Shown here: one piece after another, positions 1-13,490 of the stretch
How positions within the stretch are numbered: position 1 is the first letter of the stretch
Layout of the letters: each line of letters opens with the position of its first letter
Source: Gymnorhina tibicen
Taxonomy: Eukaryota > Chordata > Aves > Passeriformes > Artamidae
Assembly: GCA_013399875.1 (NCBI GenBank)
Contig: VXAZ01000447.1
Location: 1,139,665 to 1,203,664 of the forward strand
DNA length: 64,000 nucleotides
Reading direction: 5' to 3'
Program-made: the position numbers and the translations under genes
The notes under the pieces: model-generated
Databases searched by the model: none
The model's input: only the letters and a program-made list of their open reading frames with translations
What the model was told of the DNA's origin: nothing

Positions 1-3000
1 AAGTTTGGAAATTTGCAGTACTCTACTGCTTTTTCTCCATAACAGGAAAGGGGAGCAGGGAAGTAATACAATATGAAGCTTCAGAGACAGCTGCATGAGC
101 AGAACAATACACTAAGTGCTCCACTGCCTACTATAAATAACTGAGCAATCACCAGTTATTAAACCATAATGAAGAAGGCATGAAAAAGTGTCTCAAATAT
201 GCCTCATTTTGCCTACTGTAGTTCCAGTCTCATCCATCAAATGAGAAACACATTATCATCACTACACCCAAACAATAAATGTTGTTTATTCAGTGAAAAT
301 ACTGTTTATAATGTCCTGCTTGCAACAGCATCATCTTCACTGTAGCCTTTCTGTCAACTCTCCAGACCTCATCTCCATTCCTATTCACTAAGTACTGGTC
401 ATCTCTTTTCTTCTACTTACTGTCTCACTGTGGCATGAGACACGTTGCCCTGATTTTTATTTTCCAGGAATTTTGGCATACCAAAGCTTTGCAATTATTT
501 TTCATCTTTAAGTGAATACTTAATTCTCTCCTTGTTCATTTCTATTTTAGCTCACAACTGCTTTTATTTCCCTCTTAGCATTATAACTGGATGTAGAAGA
601 ATCATCTCAAATAGAGGGAAAAAAAGGGGGGGGGAGGATGAGTAACACAGCAAGTAGCACATTATGTTACTTTGGCTGCTCAATTTATGTGTTGGCCTGA
701 TTTTGATAATGAAAAAGGGAAGAGGGAGAAAAGAGTTTGGGGGAGTTACCCATTCCAGCTCAGAAAAGGCAGCGTCATCTGATCTGTAAGACTCAGAGAA
801 TACCTTATGTGGGAACCCAGAGCAACACAACTTCAGAATGAAATGACAGGAAGTGAAATTTATCACAGTTCCTTACAACCCCAGTTCAGACAACTGTACT
901 TACAAGACTTCGAGATGCACAATAGAACAAATCCAAATAATGGTGATTTCAGAATGCCAATGTAGAAAATGGAAAAGCAACTTAGAAAAACATGTGGGGA
1001 GGGGTGTTTATTTGGGGTGGGAGTAGGGGAAGTTTGGGGTTGTTTTGTCTTGGTTTGGTTTTTAACCACTTTCCTACTGCTAATACACACTAAATTTCTT
1101 AGGATCTGTGAGCAGTTTGGTAAGTTACAATATCTCACAAAGACAGAAACATTGGTTTTGGTAATATTTACAGCTAATAAGAATATGCTTCCCCCCGTAA
1201 TAGACCACAGATACTGCAATCTAAACCGAAGGTCACAGTAAGTGATGAACAGAACAGACTCTTATACAAGTTATTCCTCAACCAAACATGGTCACACATG
1301 TCTTCTTCCGACCCCAGTGTCAGAAAAATTTAGAAAGTAGTACAAAATGAAAAGGGAATTACAAATCAGCATGTGGAACAGAGAAAAAAGGAGGCTCACT
1401 TAAGTGGCTAGTAAAGCTGCTTGCATCTAACAATCTTGTACACCTACGAAATCTCATGTCTTACCTTCAGATGTGCAACAGAAAACGGGTTTATTCTTAC
1501 ACTTTAAATATTTTTAGTCTGCTTCCTAGATTGTTTTGAGTGATTCAATCCTTACTGACAAGTTTCACACAATTAAAAGTGCCTATTTCATTAAAAACAA
1601 TTACAAGAACCTAAAACTAAGTTGGCTCATTAAGGAAAAGAAATGTTGCACGTTTCAACCTAGAGCAACTCTAGAAAAGTTGTGAACTTGTCTATAAGCA
1701 CACAGGCTGAAAATGCGGAGGTGGTGTTACAGAATAGCACAAACCCAAAGGGTGTGTCTAGTGTGTCTACACCGCACTGTGATACTGTTCTCTAAAACTC
1801 CACAACTGAAATCAGCAGTAAGAACTTCAGCAAAGTGAGTCCCATGAGAATCACCCTGAATAGAGCAGTAAACAAAGCTATTTCTGCCTTGAGTTTCCTT
1901 GACACAGAACAGCATTGCAGTTACGCAGGTATGCACAAAGCACCCTGACAGCACCCTCGCAGCAACAGCACAATGAGATTCTACTCTAAGATGACTTAGA
2001 TCACTCCTTTAAATGGTCAAATGGTTAAACAAAACTCTTTTAGTCTAGTACCCTCTGCAACACAGGTTTTCATTTACAGCAGTGTTTGTATACTCCTGTT
2101 CCATTTTGACTTACAGAAATGGCAAAATCATGATGGCACAAGTAGCACAAACCAATCCACTCTACTTCTGACCTTCCCTTCTACAAGAAAACCACAGAAA
2201 ATTATGTATACCTTTATAAGAGTCATTACTGAACAGTGTCTTGGGCCTAGGAAGTAATGGCTGAAGAGTTTTACTTCACAAGTACTCTCTTGAACACAAT
2301 CCAAATGCTTACTACTTGTAATTCATCTCCTCTTCAGCAATTAAATGAAGTCATATTGACTTTATTCCATCCTAATTATTTGTATTTGACACATTAATTC
2401 CAAATCACTTTGATCCTTAGTTTCCTGGAACATCAAGCCGTTACAGCAAGCTCAAAAGGATGCAGTCTTCAAAGAGGTAGCTGCTTCACAGGTTAAAAGA
2501 TTTTCATTTTATGTAGGAAATACTACCAATGCTACCTTATTTCAGAACAAAAGCTACCATTCGAACCATCTCCCAACATAAGAGCAGCACTCCTTCCATA
2601 TGTTGGGAAACGAGCACAAAATAAGGATGCTCACATAGATCTGTGAGCAAAACAGGTTGGTAATGGGGGAAGTCTATCATAGAAAGGCTGGACGCCGCTT
2701 GCTACTACTCGCATCGCCAAAGGGGACAGTGGAGGAGATGGCAGCTCAGCTCCCGCCGGCTGCTCGCGGAGACCGCACCTCTGGGCACCGGAGGGATGCT
2801 CCCTGTGCCCGAGAGGGCTCTGCAGCCCTCCCACCTCAGCGTCCTACAACCCCGCTCTGTTACCGCCCGGTGCTGCCCGCTCCCCAGCCAAGGCGGACAC
2901 GGAGCCACTGCGCCCCCCCTCAGCCCGGCCCAGCCTGGGGCCGCTCGCTGCAATCCCCGGGAAGGACGGGCCGGACCGCAGCCACTGCGGCCCCGCCGAG

Positions 3001-3080
3001 CCCTCCCCATGCCGGGCCGCAGCACACCATGGGGAGAGTATCCTCAGGAGGCTTCCCCGCGCCGCCGCACCGCTCCTCAC
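1..3080 (-). other. CSTPP1: CSTPP1 intron 1 (5' part, continues beyond window)
   Basis: This is the sequence downstream of the CSTPP1 exon 1 splice donor at 3080-3079, read on the minus strand, so it is the start of that gene's first intron. I see no further exon in it: none of the open frames resembles the part of the protein that should follow exon 1. The DNA is AT-rich with no recognisable transposon. There is a short G-run near 626-635. The last 400 bases (about 2690-3080) belong to the CpG island that surrounds exon 1. Calling it intron follows from the exon 1 assignment and is not independently shown. Confidence 0.75.
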
Positions 3081-3420
3081 CCAGGTACTCGGGCCCCGGT
3101 AGCGAGAGCCGCTCGGGGCTCAGCATCCTGCTCCTGCCGCTCCTTCCCGGCTTCCGCCCGTTTCCAAGGCGCCCGACGCTCCCGGCGCCTCTCGCCGCTC
3201 GCCTCGGCTGGGAACACGCCCCTCGCCGCCACAGTTCCGCGCCCAAAGCCGCCCCCGCCGCCCGCCAGCCCCGCCAGCCCCGCGCCCTCCGGGGCTGGGA
3301 CAAGGCTGGGAGCACGGAGAGAGCCCGGGGGAAGGGTCTCTGCCAAGAGCCTGCTGACAGGGCCGGGAGGAAGGGACTGTAAGGAGGGCGCGGTGGGCGA
3401 TGCCGTGGGCAGCTGCTCCA
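2690..3420. promoter_or_regulatory. CpG island at the CSTPP1 5' end
   Basis: GC content rises sharply from about 2690 and falls again near 3420. CpG dinucleotides are dense, in contrast to the AT-rich, CpG-poor flanks. The island encloses the first coding exon of CSTPP1 on the minus strand, so it is the natural promoter and 5' UTR of that gene, with the transcription start somewhere above 3126. No TATA box is evident, as is usual for housekeeping-type islands. Several long open frames on both strands here are GC-rich artefacts of low stop-codon frequency. The exact start site and transcription factor sites cannot be set from sequence alone. Confidence 0.8.
3081..3126 (-). CDS. CSTPP1: CSTPP1 exon 1, coding part (tubulin polyglutamylase complex regulator)
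   Basis: Read on the minus strand, the ATG at 3126-3124 opens a frame encoding MLSPERLSLPGPEYL. A GT donor (GTGAGG) follows at once, starting at 3080. The exon therefore holds 15 codons plus one base (G), a phase-1 boundary. I recall that human CSTPP1/C11orf49 begins MLSPERLALPDYEYLA; the match covers the start codon and ends where the splice donor sits, and the leftover G suits the alanine codon that follows in human. CSTPP1 is known as a centriolar-satellite-associated regulator of the tubulin polyglutamylase complex. Only this fragment of the roughly 330-residue protein is in the window; the rest lies to the left, beyond position 1. Its head-to-head position with LRP4 supports the call. 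A chance match is unlikely given matching residues, donor, phase, CpG island and synteny. Confidence 0.9.
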
Positions 3421-3612
3421 GGGCCGAGGGACACCTCAGAGGGGCAAGAGCAAGTCAGGCTGAAGAGCCGAAATAGCAAGAGGAAAGGAACGTGTAAAGT
3501 CATTCTGCTTAGATTTAGGTTGGAAACCAGAAGGTGTCTACTGCTAGTGGCTATTTAGGACTACAACTGTGGGGAAAAGACCTTAATTTGAAGATGAATT
3601 GTGATAAGTTAA

Positions 3613-3785
3613 AATCATAGAATATGCTGAGTTGGAAGGGACCCATCAGAATCATCGAGTCCATCGAGTCCCAGCTCCTGGCCCTGTGCAGGACACCCAA
3701 GGATCACACCATGTGTCTGAGAGCGTTGTTCAGATGCTTCTTGAACTCCGCCAGGCTTGGTGCTGTGACCACTTCCCTGGGTTAA
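3613..3785 (-). mobile_element. CR1 LINE fragment, 3' end
   Basis: The plus strand reads AATCATAGAAT followed by GTTGGAAGGGACCC and an 'atcgagtcc' block. This is the reverse complement of a CR1 3' tail, so the element lies on the minus strand. The match continues through the 'accacttccctggg' block near 3770 and fades after that. It is strongly 5'-truncated, as most CR1 copies are. A 9-bp internal duplication ('atcgagtcc' twice) lies near 3651-3669. It sits just upstream of the CSTPP1 CpG island and has no visible effect on the gene. Confidence 0.85.
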
Positions 3786-5087
3786 TGAAGTTAATGAATA
3801 GACTATGTAGCAGCCTTGTCCCAGAGAGCAAGGACTGAAAGTATGACAAAGAAGATCCTTTAAAGTTGTGTCCTTCTGTCCATACCATTCCAGAGCTGGG
3901 ATTTTTGCATCCCTTGTGCTCAGGAGAGGGAGGTATGAGGAGCATCAGGAATTGTCTCTTCCGTAGATTCAAGTAGAAATGAGCAGAAAAGTCCTGAGTC
4001 ACAGGGCTCCTTCTGTTCTTGGCTGGGAACTTGTCTGGGAATGTCCATTGTACCCAGATGTAGGAGATGTAGGAGAGGCAGAGCTCTTCATGTGGCTGGA
4101 AGCAAGCCGGCTGAGCTCCTCTTTCCCAGAAGCTGATGTGGCTAAGATTCCCAAATTACTTTGCAGTTTCTTTCATCACCATTAGAAAAAGGCCAGCCCA
4201 GGATGTAATTCTGGGAGTCAACTGCAGGTGTTGTCTATGTTTTTAATGACAAATGCAAAAGAACAGCAATTAAATGAACCATTTGTACATGCATATGATC
4301 TGCCTTTACTCCACTAGAGGAAAATGCTGAGGCATTGGCAGCTCAGTTTTAATATATATTTAAAGGACAGCCACATTTAAAAAGGGCAAACAGGATGTTA
4401 TAACTTAACTATTAATATCTCACATAAGATTGCCTGGACCACTCCTCTGTCTTTTGTTCTGCCTTTAAAAGCATATGGCTTAGATATGAATATTTCAAAG
4501 GTGAGCAGAGAGAATAGTTTAGGGAGCAGACACTGAGACACTCCAGCGTGAAGAATGATTGAAAAAATGTAAGATTGCCTTAAAGAGGATAAGCATAACA
4601 TACGAAATGATGTTATCTAAAATTATTTATGCTACAAAGAAACTCATTCAAAACTCCAGTTTGTTCAGTTTTGCACTTTGTGCATTTGTTACAGGCTATA
4701 AATTTAAATACAGGATATTTTTTAGTAATAGATACAATTAGATCATAGAATACATTGATACAAGATATTTTTGAGGCCAGAAATTCAGCAGAATTTAGAA
4801 AGGAAGTAGACATATTCAAGCAGAATGAGAAAACACAGGATAATGTTTTTACATGCATAAGCAGTGTCACTGGTGTTTAAAAACCTCTTCCATAATGCTG
4901 GTCAGCTGAGCTGGTAGGAGCCTTCCACAGGCTGTGCATTGTTTCCTTTTTGTTGTTTAAACCATGTCTATAAACCAGAATTTAGCCTTAATCAGTATCT
5001 GGAGCACTGATTTACAAGAGGCCTTTAAAATCCAGTTTTGAATACTACATTTTGCCATCTCTCTGCTTTTTCCTTTTTGGTTTTTTT

Positions 5088-5175
5088 TGTGTTGTTAGTT
5101 AGTTTGTTTTGTTTGTTTGTTTGTTGGCTTGGTGTTTTTGTTGTTTTTTGTTTTGTTTGTTTTTGGTGTTTTGTT

Positions 5176-5211
<36 letters not shown>

Positions 5212-5230
5212 TGGGTTGGGTTTTTTTTTC
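5088..5230 (+). repeat. G/T-rich low-complexity tract with (GTT)n core
   Basis: A strand-asymmetric T and G tract contains runs of TTTG and about eleven perfect GTT units (about 5178-5211), ending in T-runs and a pyrimidine stretch. Purine A and base C are almost absent. The two overlapping open frames across it encode only phenylalanine, leucine, valine, cysteine and glycine runs and are artefacts of the repeat. Confidence 0.9.
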
Positions 5231-8200
5231 TTTTTTCAGTTGTTATTCTTTGGTCTCTATGGGCTAGACTTTTTTATTGCCTTCAGACCGGCTAAGGGAA
5301 ACCCTTTGGACACTGACCCCATCTGCGGTTTTAATAATGGTAAGTTTCAGTAGTAGCAGTGCCTGACTGTTAACGACTTACAGAAAATTATATAAAAACA
5401 AGATGTCATTTCTGGAGCCATTTGTAGACTTCCCTATTTACTATTATTTCTCTCTGGGCTTGCCAGAGCCAGGATTAGGTGACATAACAGATCAGCAGCA
5501 CTCACCTGTTCTCTCGCTCTCATGACCTGAAAAGGGAGAAATGCTGCTAGCCTGGCCATTTGTGTTAAGTTTGTTTTACCAACTTGATTTTAGAACCCTA
5601 GACTAGTGCATTTTAATAACTTGAGAAGGCTTTTCTGGGCCACTGGAAACCATCTGCAAGTTTAATAGCTGCCCCCAGAGCGGCACATCTAACAAGGGCT
5701 TAATGTTCTTTTGGACCTAGCTGGAAAAATGGTGGTGAAAAAATTTATTTTTCCTTGTCACAGCCCCTTGGTAGATTATCAGAGATTACATATCTCACTT
5801 TAGGGCAAGCCTATGGAGTACACTTTTGCCATCTACCCTGGGAATCATGGTGGTGCTTAAATCTCTTAACTAAAATCGCTGCATTTTTTTTACCAGGGAC
5901 ATTTGGGTATCCAAATCAGTCTTTCAGGGAGGATCAGTTGGATTACATTGGTACATTTTGTGCACACCCTCTTTCAGAGTTAATGTGACCTTGATTTGAT
6001 TTAGCTTAATTCACTTCAAAGTGTGCTTTAAGCAGAATTTCACAAACCATACATTTAGTAAACTGGGCTAACTCAGTTATATAGCAGTCCAGTGACCACA
6101 AGTTTGAAAATAGTTAGTGGTGTAATTTAAATTATGTCATGAAGTAAAATGTCTCTATTATGTTAAGATGAATGGACTGAAAAACTCTTTTCTGTGTAAG
6201 TTTTGTGAGTGTTTCTCAGCAGCTTGGCTAAAATCAGATTTCTGTTTTTCTCCAGAACCACATATTTTGCACGCACTATGTTAATTGCTTAGCTTACTCT
6301 CTGCTGATTTTATGTTCATCTTCCTAAATTATACTATGAATGTTGAACTGAAATACTTTCCTTTTATTAAATGAAGTTCTCCTGAGAAACAGCTCCTCTT
6401 TCAGGGAGAATATTATATAGAATAATAAACAGGACTAGATATCAAGAATAAAATTCCAGAGGAAATGCCTCATTTTAAACAGACTGAGTCACTTTTTCTG
6501 GCTTCTATTACTTTTCTTGGAATGAAATGTTTCATTTGCTTAGAATTTTAACAGTTATTACTAAAGTAGTTACAATACAGCCTGTTAGATGTATTAGAGG
6601 AAACAAACTTTTTTTTTCTTCAAGTCACTGTTGGAAATGCTGTTGCTTTTAGGTATTACAACTACAATGTACAAAGAACTAAGCTGTGGGCCGTCTTCAG
6701 TATTCTTCCATCTGACTATGAAATCAATGTACGACAGTTTCACAGAAACACTAAGAAAATGTCTCTAGCCTTTCTTGTTCATCCTTTGAGCATCCAAAGC
6801 TTTATTCTACTTTAAAACAGTTAGCTAAGAGCCTGTCTTGTGCAGATCTCAGGTTTTTTGAGTTTGATAGTGCTTTGTGTTCTTCAAGGCTTCCCACGTA
6901 TTTTTCAGACGAGCTTTTTCTTGTACATAATAATTAATAAAATTGCAGGTGTGATAGCAAAAAGACACATGAAACCAAATTATACTGTGAGGAGAAAAAC
7001 ACTGAGTTAAACAACTGTCAATCTTTATTGATAATTTATTATTTTGGGCACCGTAGCAGAGGTAAGTTTTGAGGAGAGATCTGAAGAAATGGAGCAAAAG
7101 AGCTTCACATGCTATTATTTATGTAAATTATTTGAAATCTTGTAAGAGAAATTATAATTCTATTATGTAAATAATTTTAAAAATCAATAGCACCGAAGCT
7201 GTATGATTCATTTATGAGTCAGTTGCAAACCCATAAAAACCCCTCATTAAATTTTTTTATTTAATAATTATTTATATGAATTATGACCAAACTCTCTAAA
7301 TACATGCACTAAATATAAGATTCTCTTAAATAAAAAGGTCAGCCAAAATCACTATGAAATTATGTGATATTTATTATATATCACATATATATTTTCATTT
7401 AAAATCCATATTTTTATATTGTTAGTTCCTCAGGAGTCATTTACAGAAAAAGATCCAGCACTTCTAGTGCTTCTCCTAATCTGAGCCTTCTCAAACTGAA
7501 TGAACTGTTCATGTGGTTCATCTATAGCCCAGTAGTTTTGCACAAGTAAATGAATTATTTTTCCCAAATAATGCAGTATTAATACTGGTTTACCTCTTCA
7601 GGTAAAACCTAGACAAGCAGATAGGACTTACAATGTTCTTTAAGATCTTTAGAGAAATAAGATTCACAAAGTTTCTCACTCCTAACATCTGCCACAAGAT
7701 GAATTCTGGAAACAACTATGTGTTTTCCAGCTAGTGATAGAATATGACAACAGCAGCAGCTCTCTTAAGTAGCCAGCATTTGCACCAACTGTGACACCAG
7801 TAATTGTACCTGGAAGTCTTAAGTCAGGAACACACTTAAAATAGTAAGATATCATAAGCATACCGGAAACTGTGCTATGAACATTATGCCATCATAATTT
7901 CTTTTTTATTTACTAGTTGAACTGCATTTTAATCTGGATTGCTAAGATTTTATTTTCCTTCTTGAACTGATGGACAGAAAGAAAGTAAAGAGAGATCTGA
8001 TCTGATTTTGAGATCTGTCTGTATTGATGAACTTAAAGTTCACTTGATGCTTTAGGTCTAAACAAGCACCAAGATCCTTGTATTTTAAATGCAAGTTGGT
8101 GGGGAAAAAAAACCCTTGACATATTCTTCTACTCCTCAGTCGTAGGAGTACTTTTGAATTCTGTGTGATGTGCTTATGAGAAAAGGGAATAGTAGTATGA

Positions 8201-11126
8201 CAGATTCTGTGGCTCATGGAGGCCACATATTCATTTTCAAATCAATGGTAGCTGTATGTTGTATAATAGATTCCTGGCATGTATTAAATGCACTGTCCAA
8301 ATTCTGATTTTGAGTTTAGTGTTTAGCAAGCAAATTTGGCTTTTTGTAAGAGCAAACTGTTGAGAGACTCTCCTCCAGTTTTTGTTCCCATTATCTCATC
8401 AGGAAGGAAAGGACAACATCTTTAAAAGTACTTAAGTACCAAGTGAGTGACCCTTCTCTGTTGGAATGCCGCCCCACTAATGATGCAGAGAAGAAAAACA
8501 GCCATTTCTGGCAGAGTTTGCAGGATCTCTCATGCCAAACAAAAAAAACCTCTAAAATGCCTGGTAAAAATAAATATCACTATGAAATTCTGGCATGGGA
8601 AGCAATTCTGACAGCCAAGGCTTAGCTCATCCTGGGGGGTAACCCAAAAAGGCTGGCAATTTTCATTCTATGTTTCTACTTATCGAATGTTCCTTGCAAA
8701 CATACGCTGCCAGACTCTGTTACCCATTAGGCAAGGTGTTTGTGTGAGAAAATTATAATAAGTAAATGGCTCTGTGTGTGTGCAAGAGAGCAGGCAAATC
8801 TAAATGGGAGTGAGCTGTTGTGTCTGGGGATGAAGTGAAGCAGTAACTCTGATGGCTGTAGTGACCAGCTCTTATGGGAAGGGTACGTAAATTTCTGTGT
8901 GCACAACAGAGTTTTATCCCATGCAAAGCACTCTGAAAATATTCTGCCTCATAACATCTGCATGGAAAAGCAAATTATGGAATCAAGGGAAAAACAAACA
9001 AAACGAAAGAAAGAGGAGATCACAGATTCATTAAAATAGTGGAATTCTTGCAAAACAATTCTTAATTCTGTCTGTTACCTACACAAAAGGGCTTTTGGAA
9101 GACAGCACTGCAGAACCCTGCCGCTATACAGGAGTTGCAGTCAAAATTTTTTTCAGCAGAAGCACACATCACTATCCTGGTGATTCACTCCATAATATAA
9201 GAGGACATAGTGATGCATATTTTTTCGTTTCTGCTACATAATGCATAAGGTGTTTTCAAGAGTAACACCTTTATGGAGTCACTGGAAGAGAAGATAGAGA
9301 CTGGATGACGATATAATGGTTGGAGTACTTAGGAAGAGAAGCAAATCACTTACTGAGAGAGACTATAAGCGAAGTGAGACTGAAACAGTAAATGAAGATT
9401 ATGGCAATTTATTCTAAACAGACTAGAGGAAGCATGGAACATTTTTCAGAATATAGTAGAAAATGAAGACCTAATTAAGTTCTATCTGAGGAATGGTTTT
9501 AAATTTTTCTTTTGGTTTGTTAACTTTATCATTCTAGTTTTTATACCACAGCAAAATAGATTGACCATTCTGCATTTGAATCTGATAATAATATTAGATA
9601 TTAAGAAAATGTCCTTAAGGTTCTAACTTTAAGTATTAAATTTTACACTGTTTCTGAAGGAAGAGGTGTTCCTGGAATATGTAAAGTTTAGATGTGGATC
9701 AGAGTTTCTCTCAAATTCTGTTGCTGGAGTCCATTTCTGATATGTACTAAACATACTCGGTTTGCGCTAAGTTATGTGAAACAGAAACAAGAGAAACCTG
9801 TAGTCTCTATGACATGGTGTTCCCTGTGCATTAAAAGTCTTGGGTTTTGCTCACTCAAGTCTCTGATAGAGTTTTCAACAACTCTGCTGACCTAGAATGA
9901 AGCACAAATGGAAATGCAACACACGAACCCAGACTACCTTAACTCTTAGAATGCTAGTATCATGTTAATATGTTAAGTTCCTAGAATCCTAAACTTGCAG
10001 TGATATGGACACACGTATATGTGACTGGGAGGGAGGTTGGACATGTGTGCATACACGTGGGTGACTCATGTGGAGGGGGTGTGCAAGTCTGGATCTTGCT
10101 CCCACCTGTACCTTTATTCAGGTCTCACCCAGTGCTCATAAAGAGCAATTAATTTGTTCCCTCACTCACATTTATCAAAAGCTACTATGACAGAGGGAGA
10201 GGTGTTAAGAGGTATCTCTGATTCAGCCACTCATTAGGAAGGCAGATGGTTGACATCTTATCAGAAACACTCATGGGTTATATCTTGTTTGTGTTGGCAG
10301 GACTTGCCAGACCCATCATGCCAATAAAGTATTAGAAGTGAATCATCTTCAAAAAAAGAAAACTCTCTTTATCAGTCTGTCTACATTTTTACATCTCCAT
10401 AGTGGCTTCTGCAAACAAGAAAGGTGTGCAAGCTGAGAGAAAGGTATGTTTATATCTTTCACATCTATTCCCATGACCACTTGTTTCTTTACAGGCCCAA
10501 TTTATGTATTCTAGGTTTTTTAAGAAAGAAGTCAGCCCATCAAAGATATTCCACATACTGAGATATAAGGTCACTTTCTTTCTGACTGTGTGATTGATTT
10601 TTACCACAAACTGCTTATCTCAGTACAGAGACTATTGATGGCAAGCTACATTAATAGCTGGAAGTCAAAGAAAGGCACAGGTCTCCAGTTCTTTAGAAAA
10701 TGCTTCTCTGTGGAGTCAAAAATTAATTTAGGAGACACAACTTGCTACTTATCCATTTGGATGTGTTTGGGGAATAAAGGTGGCTAGGCTTCTGACTTCA
10801 AACTGAATTCTTCTTTTGCTGGCTTTTAAGAGAACATTTTCCTTTTAAGCTCCTCCTCTTTTCTTTTTTTCTGTGCCAGAGTCAAGGTATTAAGCTGTGC
10901 AGTTCCTAAGGGTGGGCCACAGGCTACCTTTGCAATGCAGACATTGTGCAAGGCCTGGATAATTGCCATTTCACTGCAGGGAGGAGTCCCATCAGGAATA
11001 GAAGAGGGTGTTTATTTGCATGATTTTTACATAGAGGATGTTAGGGAACCAGCAAAAGAAGGAGCAGAACCAGCTTTCAAAAAACAAAGGAAGAGCTACT
11101 ATCTCAAAGAAAGCATGAAGAAAGAC

Positions 11127-11185
11127 TTGGTTTGGTTTGGTTTGGTTTGGTTTGGTTTGGTTTGGTTTGGTTTGGTTTGGTTTGG
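11127..11185 (+). repeat. (TTTGG)n pentanucleotide microsatellite
   Basis: Eleven perfect TTTGG units run from 11131 to 11185, preceded by a partial unit and followed by imperfect T/G-rich sequence. Because five is not a multiple of three, all plus-strand frames through the array read as repeating W-F-G-L-V. This gives a spurious 95-codon open frame here and a matching T-K-P-N-Q frame on the other strand. Such arrays are usually length-polymorphic. Confidence 0.95.
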
Positions 11186-11320
11186 TCTCTCGTTTGGTTT
11201 TGGGTGTTTTTTCCTGTTATGAGAGTCAATTTACTTACAGTTTTGTTTCCTTTTTTTTTTTTCCTTCCTAGAGTGGAAGATTGAAGGGCCTTGGAGGTTG
11301 GTTTATGTCCCACCTTCTAG

Positions 11321-11336
11321 ACACACACACACACAC
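11321..11336 (+). repeat. Short (AC)8 dinucleotide repeat
   Basis: Eight perfect AC units lie in intergenic DNA about 135 bp after the TTTGG array. No function is inferred. Confidence 0.9.
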
Positions 11337-12304
11337 GAAAAGGGGTGGGGTTAGATTAAGCTGTACTTTGGTCATTACATTACAAAGGACCTTTTGCAAG
11401 ATTATTTATATCTCAGATTTTGAATATAGCCATTTAATGTCATCTTTAGTTTCGCTGGTCTGCACTGCAAAGTAGAATTAATAGTGGTCCATGAGATAAT
11501 CATAAATTTTCCCAAAACATATGTGCAATTGGAATGCTTAGAAAGCAGCAGTTAAATGAAAAAGGTGAATGAAGAAAATTAAGTAACACATAAGCTCTGA
11601 CCTCCTAACCTGAATTTTATATTTTTGTGAATGAAAACAATTGTGGTAACACTGCAGAAGATGGCATACAGTTTTATTAAGAATAAATGAACAGTAACTT
11701 GAGAAACACTGTAGAGGACAATGGTGACAGTATTTGAATGTTTTTGACACCTACGAGCATCTCTGGGTACACAGTAGTAGTGCCAATACTTAGAAAACTT
11801 AAGGGAACGCAACAAAGGAAAAAGTGATAACATAAAATACAAATCAATGCTAAAATTTCATTTGATGTATATAACACAGAGACCATAATTTACAAACCAG
11901 GTAGCCACATGCAAAAGCTGTCAATCCCCTAGCTCTTTGGGAAATTAATGTCCATCGGTGAAGTTGGACACCCAACTGTCTTATGTATGGGTAAAATCTG
12001 ACTTTTAATTTACCTGGTAATCCAAGCTACCACCTCTTTAGTTCACTGGTGATATGGAAGAGAGAACTGATGTGGGTAATGTACCAGTGAAATAACTATA
12101 GAAATTAAAAGGGCCACTGGAAAATCTCATAGTCTGATACCTGTGATTTCTTCTTGAACTTAGAGCTCTATTGGGAACGTTTTACTGTTTTCTTGGCTTT
12201 TCTGTTTATTGAGTGGAGCTCACTAGTAGAACAGATTTTGATCAGTCAGCACGCAGAGTTTGTAATTATCTTTCCAGTTAGAATTTGCTGAACTATATCT
12301 ATTG

Positions 12305-13490
12305 TGGAACCTATGTTTGGTAGGGATTCCAAAAGATCACCTAGTTCAGTCTGTACTGCATCAAGACTAAACATATCAAGGCTAGTAGCAGCATGCTTAT
12401 TAAATTGTGTTCTTATAAAAATCCAGTGGAAGAGATTCCACAGCCCCCCTAGACAGTCTGCTCCATCGTTGAAAAATCCTCAGCTGGAATGCTGATCAGC
12501 AAAATCTCTTAAGCATTTCTTGTTGCAAATCAAGTTGAGTCCTTCATGTCTTTCTACTGGAGTCATAGAGGATGGCTGATCAACATCTCTGTAATTAGTT
12601 CTTGCATATATCAGAAAGCTGCATCTGGCTTGAAGCTTTTCTTTTCTTCACTAGGCATACCTAATTCTTTCAGCTTTTTCTTAAAGGGTTTGATTTATAC
12701 ATTTCTTGTTCTTATTATTTTCTTGTTTCTCTTCAGCTGTGTTTATGTTTCTAAGGTGTTCAGCCAGGACCAGACACAGTATGCAACTGGGGCTTCAGTA
12801 CTATGGGGATTTAAGAAATCAAATTGTCTTATATATGACACACCGGTTAAGGTGTTCCAGAATTAAACACATTCCTGGCAGTGGTGTTGCACTGTTGGTT
12901 TATATTGTTTGCCAGCCATACAACCCTAAGATGCTGTATTTATGTCCAGTCCAAAATGCAGTGCAGTTTATTAATTTTTCATTCTATTTCCCAAGAATAA
13001 TATGTTTCTCACTACTGTATTTTTCCTGGTTGGTTTTTGGACAACCTGACCTATTTGTCAATAGGATTTGGGGTGTCTGATCTCATCCTTCCTAGTGTTT
13101 GCAGCCCTTTGCCTTTGTTTTGAGGTTATCAGTTCTTGTAGCACAGATTTTACAAGCATAAATATTGCATCATTTAAGTTGTCAGTGAACATAGTAGACA
13201 AAACAGAACTCAGGACATATCTTGAAACAGATCTGAGATGCCTTTGTATTTTGATGAATAAAGATTAATGACCACTGTGGTTTCCTTCTACCAGATGCTT
13301 GCATACCTCCTCCTATCGGTATTTAAAATGTCGTTCTATGAAAGTGTCTTGTGAGATGATTCTGAAAGCCATACAAAGTGTATAGTGTCTGCTGCCTTCT
13401 GTTCACACAGTGAGCTTTACATTACTTAAAAAAGGGAGCTTGATTTAGCACAAATGCATTTTGCCCATTTTTCATGTGTTTCTCATTCTA
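12305..13490 (-). mobile_element. Ancient CR1/L3-like LINE fragment
   Basis: Blocks in this region follow, in order, the layout of a minus-strand CR1-superfamily 3' end and reverse-transcriptase tail. A diverged 'ggtagggattccaaaagatc' block near 12320 is followed by 'attccacagcccccctagac' near 12435. An 'actaggcatacctaattctttcagc' type block comes near 12650, then 'gccaggaccagacacagtatgcaactggggc'-type sequence near 12763. After 13100 come segments like 'gaactcaggacatat' and 'gtgtcttgtgagatgattctgaaagcc'. All are heavily mutated, so the family and the ends are approximate. The open frames of 106 and 124 codons here fall on the antisense of the element and are not genes. Confidence 0.5.

Noticed and set aside
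2631..3503. Several overlapping open frames of 67-241 codons in the first CpG island
   Set aside because: Low stop-codon density in GC-rich DNA explains them. Only the 15-codon CSTPP1 start with its donor has support.
5038..5353. Hydrophobic 78-85 codon frames resembling membrane proteins
   Set aside because: They are translations of a TTG/TTTG low-complexity tract.
10935..11313. 95- and 69-codon frames with W-F-G-L-V or T-K-P-N-Q repeats
   Set aside because: They are produced by the (TTTGG)n microsatellite read in frame and in antisense.
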